Shown: in pieces, positions 1 through 5,887 of the stretch
Numbering within the stretch: the first letter of the stretch is position 1
Layout of the letters: each line of letters opens with the position of its first letter
From: Candidatus Heimdallarchaeota archaeon
GTDB lineage: Archaea > Asgardarchaeota > Heimdallarchaeia > Heimdallarchaeales > Heimdallarchaeaceae
NCBI GenBank assembly: GCA_023135215.1
Contig: JAGLTP010000567.1
Span: 1-8,798, forward strand
Direction: 5' to 3'
Length of the DNA stretch: 8,798 bases
Notes under the pieces: generated by a model
Databases searched by the model: none
Seen by the model: only the letters and a program-made list of their open reading frames with translations
Told to the model about the DNA's origin: nothing
Made by a program: the position numbers and the translations under genes

Positions 1-84
1 TTCTGGCAGACAGAAGTTGTCTGTAAATCAGACACATCTGATTCTGGGGGATTCGGGCTCAGGAGGTCTTAACTAAGCCCAATG

Positions 85-154
85 GGGGTTCAAACCATCT
101 AAAAAGGGGTTCAACCATAGTTCCCGAGATTTACCCTTGGGAAGGGTTGAAGCA
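85..154. repeat. Three imperfect copies of a GGGTTCAA-ACCAT element
   Basis: Copies are at 85-98 (GGGGTTCAAACCAT), 106-118 (GGGGTTCAACCAT) and, more divergent, about 143-154 (AAGGGTTGAAGCAT core). The first two differ by one inserted A and start 21 bases apart. Read on the minus strand they begin ATGGTT and end in a C-run. A related sequence lies at 8723-8740 beside the other end of the window. The function is unknown; they may be structural parts of an RNA or remnants of a dispersed intergenic repeat. Confidence 0.4.
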
Positions 155-242
155 TCGGATTCTCTTCCTGTTCAGTTTGCAGTTTCCTCTTAGATAGTCT
201 ATTATTAAATAACCCCAACTATATTATTTTCTCCTTAAAACT

Positions 243-250
243 ATATAAAT
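243..250 (-). promoter_or_regulatory. Candidate archaeal TATA box reading leftward
   Basis: On the minus strand this reads TTTATATA, close to the classical archaeal TATA box. It would place a transcription start about 25 bases to the left, near 219-222, just before the GC-rich stretch 1-180. No protein start with a ribosome binding site follows, so any transcript would be noncoding or a gene beyond the window edge. The box is AT-rich and could be fortuitous. Confidence 0.3.
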
Positions 251-343
251 GTTTTTCTGACTGTAACGGCAACCTCTAAAATCGACAAAAATCGTGCTTT
301 TCATCATTTTTAGCATTTGAGGGATTTTTGGGATTCGGAGAGC

Positions 344-360
344 TATTTTTCACCTTTTTT
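344..360 (+). terminator. T-tract, possible terminator for rightward transcription
   Basis: The plus strand carries runs of five and six T (346-350 and 355-360) separated by CACC, without a clear hairpin. Archaeal termination often uses such T-tracts. It would stop a rightward transcript entering from the left before it runs antisense into the PAC2 gene ending at 375. It would not serve the leftward operon; on that strand the nearest T-rich stretch is about 276-292. Confidence 0.3.
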
Positions 361-374
361 CCAGTCTAGTTTGA

Positions 375-1094
375 CTAAAGATGACTTTCTCTTGTTTTAT
401 CTAATGTTTCTTCTCTTACCATTCTATCGCTTTCATCTATTCTCCTTTGAATTGTGGAAGAAACATTGTTGAATTGATCTTCATCAAATTCGAAATCGAA
501 CAGTTTCGATAATTCGAGTAAAATCTGCTTAGCAGCTGGATAACTTGCCACTCCAGGATCACATTCAGCTAATAAAGAGAAACAGCCGTTGAATCCCTTT
601 GAGTCGCATAATTCTAGTGTTTCTACTACTGTCCCGTATAATATTCCTTCATCCAGAATCATTACACTTTTGCTTGCCAGGAAATTTAGCATTTCATCGT
701 TTGTGGTTATCGCAAAACATCTTGCATTATTTGCTGGATCTTTTAGAACAGGTAAGCCTCCTATTGGAATTATATGCGATACTCCTTGTTTAATATAATA
801 ATCTACTAAAATTTTGAGAAAGTGTTGGGTGTTGCTATAAGAGATAGGAATTTCGCATGACAGTAAAGCTAATTTTTCTGATTGAAACAATCTTATTGGA
901 TGTTCTATCTTTCCATCTTTAATTATCGCAACAGGTGGTAATGATTCTGAATGAATTACCGCAACATGCTCCATCTCTAATGCCTTAATTAGGAATGTTG
1001 ACACTATTGTCCCTATTGCTCCACTTCCACTAAATGATTGAATTACTGGGATGTTTTTTAGGTTCACTTTTTTAATTTCGTTTATTCTTTCCAT
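375..1094 (-). CDS. PAC2-family protein (proteasome assembly chaperone-like)
   Basis: This 239-residue protein fits the PAC2 family (archaeal PbaA/PbaB and eukaryotic Pac2 relatives). What shows it: an N-terminal strand followed by the glycine-rich turn FSGSGAIGTIVSTFLI (21-36), a central GGLP turn (112-115), and the late DPGVASYPAAKQILLELSKLF stretch (about 179-199) that matches the usual P-D-x-x-A-A-x-x-LL-x-x-L segment. The last 30 residues are charged and probably helical. The C-terminus (ESHL) lacks the hydrophobic-Tyr-X tail used by proteasome-docking chaperones, so direct 20S gate binding is not supported. Many archaeal PAC2 proteins have no known role. The ATG directly follows the TAA of the upstream binding-protein gene, with AAAGG about nine bases before it, implying translational coupling. 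Length is typical for the family. Confidence 0.8.
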   Translation of the reverse strand: MERINEIKKVNLKNIPVIQSFSGSGAIGTIVSTFLIKALEMEHVAVIHSESLPPVAIIKDGKIEHPIRLFQSEKLALLSCEIPISYSNTQHFLKILVDYYIKQGVSHIIPIGGLPVLKDPANNARCFAITTNDEMLNFLASKSVMILDEGILYGTVVETLELCDSKGFNGCFSLLAECDPGVASYPAAKQILLELSKLFDFEFDEDQFNNVSSTIQRRIDESDRMVREETLDKTRESHL

Positions 1095-2957
1095 TTAATT
1101 CGCCTTTGTTTTAGTTCGTTTCCTGTTTATAACAAATATTCCAGTAACTAAACTGAATGCTGTAATTGTACTTACTAAGCTGAAAGATGCTTCTGTTTCA
1201 AAATCCTCTGGATTCGTTGATACATTGTATCCTGCTAATCTGAGATTGCTTATTGCTTCACTGATGCTATATGGATAAGTAGTTACACTGGGATTGTAAT
1301 AATCTGAGAAATATCTTGATATTGGAGTTTCAGTCACATTGAACTTATTATTATGAAAAACACTATCCATATATGATTTATCTATCATCGATGCAAGAGC
1401 TCTTCTAATTGCTAATCCTTTTGAAACTCCTTCTTCCTCAGTTGGGACATAGTTGTTTGCCCCTCCGAAAATTTCATTTTTCAGATTGAAAGCAAGAAAC
1501 ACAAGGGAGTTTTCCAATCTAAATTGTGTTTTAAAATCAACAGTCTGATAAGAGATTTCTAAATCTGGATTCTTTCCAAAATCTGCAATATCAATTACTC
1601 CCCCTTCTTTCAAATCAAAATTCATAGCAGTAGGATCTGCATATGATTTAAGCTCAACAAAATCAAATTCAAGATTTGTTGGTATTCCATCTAAATAACC
1701 AACACCATGCCAATTATCGTATCTTTTGAGTGTCACAGAAAAATCTATCTCTGCTTCGCTAGAATTAAACCGATATTTTCCAGTACCAAAAGGAGATATG
1801 GCGAAATTTGAATATCTTACAGAGCTGACTATTTGAGATATTGTACTTTCTGTATTCAGATAAAACTCTGGGTAAGGATAAATTGACAATTCTTCTAATG
1901 CAAATGCATACGGTTCTTTTTCTTCTGTACTAGGATCAGAATCTATGTATATCTTTATACTCGAAGTACCATTGGATTCATATGATTCAATCCAATCAAA
2001 GATTTCATAATTATTATTTGCATCTGGGCTTGTATACATATCTAAAGTAAAAATCACATCGTCTACAGTCAACAATTCGCCAGTAAAAAGTTCATCATTA
2101 TCTGGCTGCCATTCTATTCCATCCCTAACATGTAGTATGAGTGTTGTATCATTTTCAAACATCCAATCATCAATAAGACCTCGCTTGATAGGAGTATTCT
2201 TCTCGTCTAACTCGATTAATTTATCCATAACAAGTGAAAGAACAACTTTTTCTCCGCGTTTTGTTGCTTCTACTGGACTAAAATTATTCCATTCTGATGT
2301 TCCGATTTTTAGTGTAGTAAGAGATTCTTGTCCTTCGTGCAATCCATCAAATTCCATATATGGAATACTATGAGAGAAATCCATGACTGCAGAAAAATCC
2401 TTCAAATTATCATAATATGCAAAAAATCTTGCAGGAGTATAAAGTGGGACCATTAATAGAATGTCTTTCATCAGATGTTCTTGGAAATCAAAGAAATAAT
2501 CTTGTCTAGCATTGAAATCCATTTCTTGTGTAATGTTGGTTACATAACTAGCAGTTGTCCCATTGTCCAATTCATTTTTAAAATTAAAAATATTCAGGAA
2601 CGAATCTTCCTTAAAGAAGAGATCGAGAATTGGAGAATTTTCCCCTTCTATCTCTATTATAGCAAGATCAAATTCCTTGTTTTCCACAACTTTGTTCAAG
2701 AAGACACTATATTCAGTTTCATAATTAGTGACGTCTATCCCTATCTCCCTTATGCTTTGTATTATCGACTTTGCATAATCAGGGTAATATACTCTTTCAG
2801 TACCTCTTGTATAATACCTAAGAGAAGTTGTAAAAACGCTTCCTGGATTACTTGGTTCAGGTCTGAATAATATCACAACAAATATTGATGTAACAAGTAA
2901 AAGTCCAATTAGGACATAGATAAACCTTCGATTAAATGCTTTGTCTGGCTTACTCAT
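1095..2957 (-). CDS. ABC-type oligopeptide-like solute-binding protein, circularly permuted, two membrane anchors
   Basis: This 620-residue protein resembles extracellular solute-binding proteins of family 5 (SBP_bac_5: peptide, nickel and sugar uptake). A basic N-terminus precedes a membrane helix (about 12-31). A second helix (about 591-610) precedes a basic tail (NRKRTKTKAN), so both ends should be cytoplasmic and the binding domain outside. Family segments occur in an unusual order. Residues about 41-190 look like the usual C-terminal lobe (PDYAKSIIQSIREIGIDV at 59-76; MVPLYTPARFFAYYDNLKDF at 169-188). Residues about 215-310 look like the usual mature N-terminus (LKIGTSEWNNFSP; LHVRDGIEW; LTVDDVIFTLDMY). 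Residues 388-577 cover PFGTGKYRF, GLAIRRALASMIDK and the closing SEAISNLRLAGYN. Seven N-x-S/T sequons suit an exported archaeal protein. No permease or ATPase subunit is nearby, so the ligand is unknown. It starts 41 bases after the metal ATPase stop, with weak AAGGA before the ATG. Confidence 0.82.
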   Translation of the reverse strand: MSKPDKAFNRRFIYVLIGLLLVTSIFVVILFRPEPSNPGSVFTTSLRYYTRGTERVYYPDYAKSIIQSIREIGIDVTNYETEYSVFLNKVVENKEFDLAIIEIEGENSPILDLFFKEDSFLNIFNFKNELDNGTTASYVTNITQEMDFNARQDYFFDFQEHLMKDILLMVPLYTPARFFAYYDNLKDFSAVMDFSHSIPYMEFDGLHEGQESLTTLKIGTSEWNNFSPVEATKRGEKVVLSLVMDKLIELDEKNTPIKRGLIDDWMFENDTTLILHVRDGIEWQPDNDELFTGELLTVDDVIFTLDMYTSPDANNNYEIFDWIESYESNGTSSIKIYIDSDPSTEEKEPYAFALEELSIYPYPEFYLNTESTISQIVSSVRYSNFAISPFGTGKYRFNSSEAEIDFSVTLKRYDNWHGVGYLDGIPTNLEFDFVELKSYADPTAMNFDLKEGGVIDIADFGKNPDLEISYQTVDFKTQFRLENSLVFLAFNLKNEIFGGANNYVPTEEEGVSKGLAIRRALASMIDKSYMDSVFHNNKFNVTETPISRYFSDYYNPSVTTYPYSISEAISNLRLAGYNVSTNPEDFETEASFSLVSTITAFSLVTGIFVINRKRTKTKAN

Positions 2958-2998
2958 ACTTCCTTACCATCTTTCCAATTGCTTAAAGATTTATTAAC

Positions 2999-5170
2999 TT
3001 AATTTTCTTTCTCTTTCTGACTTTTTTCAAATTTCTTTCTCCCAACTCTCATTGCATTAAGAATTACTAACAATGAAGCTCCCATATCACCAAAAAGTAC
3101 AGCTAACCATAATAGCGAATCCCCAAAGAATGTTTTTACAGTTATAATTGATATACTCAGAAAGACTAAAACAAAGAACATGAATTTGATAAACAACGAT
3201 AGGAAAATATTGGTCTGTATTGTTCTTTTTGTTTGTTTACTTAATCTGAAAAGATAGGGGAGACTAAACAGATTATCTGAAGATAGAACAATATCAGCTG
3301 TTTCAATAGCAATTGCAGTTCCAGCAGCTCCCATTGCGATTCCTACATCTGACAAAGCCAATGCAGGTGCATCATTTATACCATCACCTACCATCGCAAC
3401 TAGCTTGTATTTTTCTTTAAGATGCTTCACAGAATCAACTTTTTCTTCTGGTAAAAGTTCAGCTTGATATGAGATACCTAATTCTTCAGCTATTTTACTT
3501 GCGACCTCCTCATTATCTCCTGTTAACATAATTATGTCTTTTACACCGGTTTTCTTTAGAGAAGATATCGCATCTTTTGTTTCAGGTCTTAACTCATCGG
3601 ACATATGAATATGAGCTATAACCGATTTATCTTCAACTACATAACTAACGATACTTTCTGTTTCTTCACATTCAAGGTCACAAGCTTCAGTTCCTAAAGC
3701 TTCATTGACAAGTGCTTCACTCCCAATGTAGTATTCTTTACCTTTCCTTGAACCTTTGATTCCTTTTCCAGGAAATATCTTTACATCCTTATATCCAAGT
3801 CCTCTAGCACCATGCTCTTTTCCGTAATTTACAATAGCTTCTGCAATCTTATGCTCTGAATGTGATTCAAGACTGGATGCAATTTCTATAATCGTGTTTT
3901 CAGAATATCCTTCTAGAGCTTCAATTTTGTATACTTTGAGCTTACCTGTGGAAAGAGTTCCTGTTTTATCCATACCAACAACATTAATGGAGGATAATAC
4001 TTCTAGATATTTACCTCCCTTTACTAAAACACCCTTTTTTGAAGCTCTTGTAATTGCGGTTACTACAGTTATTGGTGTTGAAAGCACTAATGCACATGGA
4101 CATGAAATAACCAGGATCACTAAACTCTGATATAACCAGTTTCTCAGAGTCTCCATGTCAATTGGTATATTCATGAAAATGCCTGGTATTAAGAAAACAG
4201 AGAGAGCTATAATAACCATTATTGGAGTGTAAAATTTTGCAAACTTCTGGATAAATTGTTCTTGTTTAGATTTTTGTTGTTCTGCTTTCTCTATTAGTTG
4301 TCTAATTCGAGCAACTGTACTTTCTTCAGGCATTTGCGTTACTCTGATGATAATGTAGCCATCGATATTTATTGAACCTGAGAAAACCTTGTCACCAACA
4401 TCTTTGTATATTGGTGTAGACTCTCCAGTTATGGGACTCTGATCAACATAAGACTTTCCCCAATCTAATTTTCCATCTATAGGTATTCTTCCTCCTGGTT
4501 TAACACTAACTCTATCCCCTACTACCAAATCTTCCACTGGAACTACTTCGTGTTTTCTACCTTTTATTAATTTAATTGCAGTTGGAGGAGTTAAATCCAT
4601 TAATTCCCGAATCGATTGTCTTGCCTTATCCATAGAAAAAGCTTCCAGTAATTCAGCTAAAGTAAATAAAACAATAATTTCTGCAGCTTCTTCCCAAAAT
4701 TGAATACTCATTGCTCCAATAACTGCAATAACCATTAGAATATCTATATCTATAGTTCTTACTCTTAGCGATGCAAATGCTTTGAGATAAACAGGTATTC
4801 CACCAACTGCTATTACAGGAATATAAAAAATCAACACTAAGTAAGAGTCATCAAAATAAAGATGATCCATAAGCAATGCAGTTATGAGAAAAACTACACC
4901 TATCAAGAAGAATAAAAGATTTTTATTATATTTGATGTTAAAGAAAGATATCCGCTCATATGTACTATTAAATCCATATCCTGTTTTTTTTATTGTATTT
5001 ATGATATCTTTTTCCGAAACTTCATCTTCATTATATTTAACGATAAGTTTTGTAGAAACAAGATTTAAGTTAACATCTTCAATGCCTGTTATACTCTCAA
5101 TACTCTTAGTGACTTTGGCAAGACAATTAGCGCAGTCCATTCCTGTCACTACTCCCTTTAATTCAGGCAT
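2999..5170 (-). CDS. P1B-2-type heavy-metal-translocating P-type ATPase (Zn/Cd/Pb efflux)
   Basis: This is a membrane pump that uses ATP to expel soft metal ions. Numbered from the ATG at 5170 (723 residues), it has an N-terminal heavy-metal-associated domain with GMDCANC (Cys13, Cys16), about eight membrane helices, TGES in the actuator domain (248-251), the CPC ion-binding motif (357-359), DKTGT with phosphorylated Asp401, TGD (550-552) and GDGINDAP (595-602). The last helix carries D-x-G-x7-N (Asp695, Gly697, Asn705), the signature of the Zn/Cd/Pb class rather than the copper class. Odd points: the nucleotide-binding His-Pro pair is His440-Lys441, and the N-domain contains CDLEC (497-501). 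A TTG three codons upstream (5179) is possible, but neither start has a ribosome binding site, so ATG is preferred and the message may have a very short leader. It heads the second leftward group. Confidence 0.93.
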   Translation of the reverse strand: MPELKGVVTGMDCANCLAKVTKSIESITGIEDVNLNLVSTKLIVKYNEDEVSEKDIINTIKKTGYGFNSTYERISFFNIKYNKNLLFFLIGVVFLITALLMDHLYFDDSYLVLIFYIPVIAVGGIPVYLKAFASLRVRTIDIDILMVIAVIGAMSIQFWEEAAEIIVLFTLAELLEAFSMDKARQSIRELMDLTPPTAIKLIKGRKHEVVPVEDLVVGDRVSVKPGGRIPIDGKLDWGKSYVDQSPITGESTPIYKDVGDKVFSGSINIDGYIIIRVTQMPEESTVARIRQLIEKAEQQKSKQEQFIQKFAKFYTPIMVIIALSVFLIPGIFMNIPIDMETLRNWLYQSLVILVISCPCALVLSTPITVVTAITRASKKGVLVKGGKYLEVLSSINVVGMDKTGTLSTGKLKVYKIEALEGYSENTIIEIASSLESHSEHKIAEAIVNYGKEHGARGLGYKDVKIFPGKGIKGSRKGKEYYIGSEALVNEALGTEACDLECEETESIVSYVVEDKSVIAHIHMSDELRPETKDAISSLKKTGVKDIIMLTGDNEEVASKIAEELGISYQAELLPEEKVDSVKHLKEKYKLVAMVGDGINDAPALALSDVGIAMGAAGTAIAIETADIVLSSDNLFSLPYLFRLSKQTKRTIQTNIFLSLFIKFMFFVLVFLSISIITVKTFFGDSLLWLAVLFGDMGASLLVILNAMRVGRKKFEKSQKEKEN

Positions 5171-5202
5171 CTTTATCAATTCAATTTAATTAGAGGAACT
5201 AT

Positions 5203-5216
5203 TAAGAATTCTTATA
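5203..5216 (-). promoter_or_regulatory. Candidate promoter with 12-bp perfect palindrome for the metal ATPase
   Basis: On the minus strand TATAAG (5216-5211) overlaps a perfect palindrome TAAGAATTCTTA (5203-5214). A start about 25 bases downstream of this box falls near 5188, leaving a leader of roughly 18 bases before the ATG at 5170, which fits the lack of a ribosome binding site. A palindrome over the TATA box is where a metal-sensing repressor (for example of ArsR or DtxR type) could block transcription. The regulator is not in this window, and the role is inferred from position only. Confidence 0.4.
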
Positions 5217-5238
5217 CATCAAAATCTACTTTCCTTTG

Positions 5239-5266
5239 AAAAATAAAAAGAGGAAAAAAGAGAAAC
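5239..5266 (-). terminator. T-tract terminator after the SCP2 gene
   Basis: Just past the SCP2 stop codon (TAG, 5272-5270) the minus strand is a dense pyrimidine tract: TTTCTCTTTTTTCC followed by TCTTTTTATTTTTC. There is no preceding GC-rich hairpin, which is usual for archaeal intrinsic termination. It separates the flavoprotein-ferredoxin-SCP2 group from the downstream ATPase, which has its own TATA-like box immediately after. Confidence 0.65.
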
Positions 5267-5269
5267 TAG

Positions 5270-5611
5270 CTACAGTTTGTCTAATTTTTGTAATTTTAGC
5301 GTCTCTGGCATTGTGGCTTTTATTTTCAATTTCTTTTGTTGATAAGCTTTGAAGCCACTTATTTCACCACGATTAAGTTTTAGAAAAGTATCTGTACTCA
5401 TCGAGTACATAATATCTGGATCATCAAGCTTTTCTTTCACAATTGGTTGAGGTATCCCTTTTATCAACTCTATTACATAATACTCGTCTATATCTGTAAA
5501 ATGATACTGAAGTTTTTTAGTCCAAGTTTTGAAGAATTTTGCAACTTTTTCATGAGTGTATTTGTCTTTTTGTTTTTCGAGTGTTTCAAGCACTTCGTCC
5601 ATGTTCACCAT
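5270..5611 (-). CDS. Small SCP2 (sterol carrier protein 2)-fold protein
   Basis: This 113-residue single-domain protein matches the SCP2 lipid-binding fold. After a helical N-terminus (about 5-35) come strands around YYVIELIKG (44-52). Then follows the characteristic run: a DPDIMYSMS strand (65-72), TDTFLKLNRGEISGFKAY (73-90) and KKLKIKA (93-99), and the C-terminal KLQKL helix. SCP2 domains hold fatty acyl chains, sterols or other hydrophobic molecules in a tunnel; the ligand here is unknown. A GTG at 5620 is in frame, but it lies inside the Shine-Dalgarno sequence AAAGGTGG (5624-5617), which is well placed for the ATG at 5611; another ATG follows at 5602. It starts 15 bases after the ferredoxin stop and is the last gene before a T-tract, so it is very likely co-transcribed with the flavoprotein and ferredoxin. 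Confidence 0.8.
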   Translation of the reverse strand: MVNMDEVLETLEKQKDKYTHEKVAKFFKTWTKKLQYHFTDIDEYYVIELIKGIPQPIVKEKLDDPDIMYSMSTDTFLKLNRGEISGFKAYQQKKLKIKATMPETLKLQKLDKL

Positions 5612-5626
5612 ATGTTCCACCTTTGC

Positions 5627-5887
5627 TTATCCGTAGCTGAAGCGAACCCCAGTCCCACCTTTTGGTTCACTGAAGAAAACTGCGTCATATTCACAGACAT
5701 TCCAGCAAGCTCCACATTCTACACATTGTTTGAGGTTTACTGGTCGATATATTTTTCCGTCTGGTTGCCAAACATCTCTTGTGCAGAATTTTGCGCAATC
5801 ACCACAACCAACACAATTGTCTTCTAACACTTTAATGAATTCTCCAGTATCACCTGGATAGTAATCTACTTTCATTTCTACCTTCAT
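5627..5887 (-). CDS. FixX-like ferredoxin with two [4Fe-4S] motifs
   Basis: This 86-residue cytoplasmic electron carrier has two complete C-x2-C-x2-C-x3-C motifs: Cys25, 28, 31, 35 and Cys55, 58, 61, 65. They predict two [4Fe-4S] clusters, each cross-coordinated by the last Cys of the other motif as in bacterial-type ferredoxins. The C-terminus EPKGGTGVRFSYG strongly resembles the PxGGxGVxYxYG tail of FixX, the ferredoxin partner of FixC and of the ETF-ubiquinone oxidoreductase iron-sulfur domain. Neither motif's last Cys is followed by the common proline. The start ATG overlaps the flavoprotein stop (ATGA), showing tight translational coupling, with GAGG eight bases upstream; an ATG at codon 5 is an alternative. 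It is the likely direct redox partner of the flavoprotein encoded just before it. Confidence 0.9.
   Translation of the reverse strand: MKVEMKVDYYPGDTGEFIKVLEDNCVGCGDCAKFCTRDVWQPDGKIYRPVNLKQCVECGACWNVCEYDAVFFSEPKGGTGVRFSYG

Larger units (their letters stand above)
1..374. other. Intergenic region, GC-rich left half, no convincing gene
   Basis: No complete gene is supported. Positions 1-180 are about 47% G+C and the next 60 bases about 25%, a sharp step. Small hairpins are visible: 7-12 with 18-23 (6 bp), 26-32 with 37-43 (7 bp), 55-59 with 76-80 (5 bp), and 133-138 with 142-147 (6 bp) inside 124-127 with 155-158. Plus-strand frames 1 and 2 are open from the window edge to stops at 70-72 and 74-76, so the tail of an upstream gene could end here. 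The two frames cannot be told apart and neither resembles a family I recognise. A TATA-like box sits at 243-250 and a plus-strand T-tract at 346-360. Confidence 0.5.

Noticed and set aside
84..98. GGTTCAAACC as the T-arm of a tRNA
   Set aside because: The expected 5-bp T-stem, acceptor stem and anticodon arm cannot be built on either strand around it.
276..312. C/D box RNA on the minus strand (ATGATGA C-box-like)
   Set aside because: No CTGA D box follows at a suitable distance on that strand.
1..374. CRISPR or regular tandem repeat array
   Set aside because: The repeat copies are short, imperfect and unevenly spaced, with no spacers of constant length and no cas genes.
2475..2870. 131-codon plus-strand open frame opposite the binding-protein gene
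   Set aside because: It lies wholly antisense to a well-supported gene, has no ribosome binding site or recognisable domain, and is low-complexity and hydrophobic.
1095..2957. Frameshift or gene fusion as the cause of the odd binding-protein order
   Set aside because: The frame is continuous for 620 codons, each lobe segment occurs once, and the membrane helices are sensibly placed, so permutation explains it better than an assembly or frameshift error.
4884..5189. 101-codon plus-strand open frame over the ATPase N-terminus
   Set aside because: It is antisense to the metal-binding domain and first helices of the ATPase, with no family resemblance.
5618..5620. GTG start for the SCP2 protein
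   Set aside because: The GTG lies within the Shine-Dalgarno sequence AAAGGTGG that serves the ATG at 5611.
5447..5827. 126-codon plus-strand open frame opposite the ferredoxin and SCP2 genes
   Set aside because: It spans two genes whose motifs are clear on the other strand; its Cys/Phe-rich translation is an antisense artefact.
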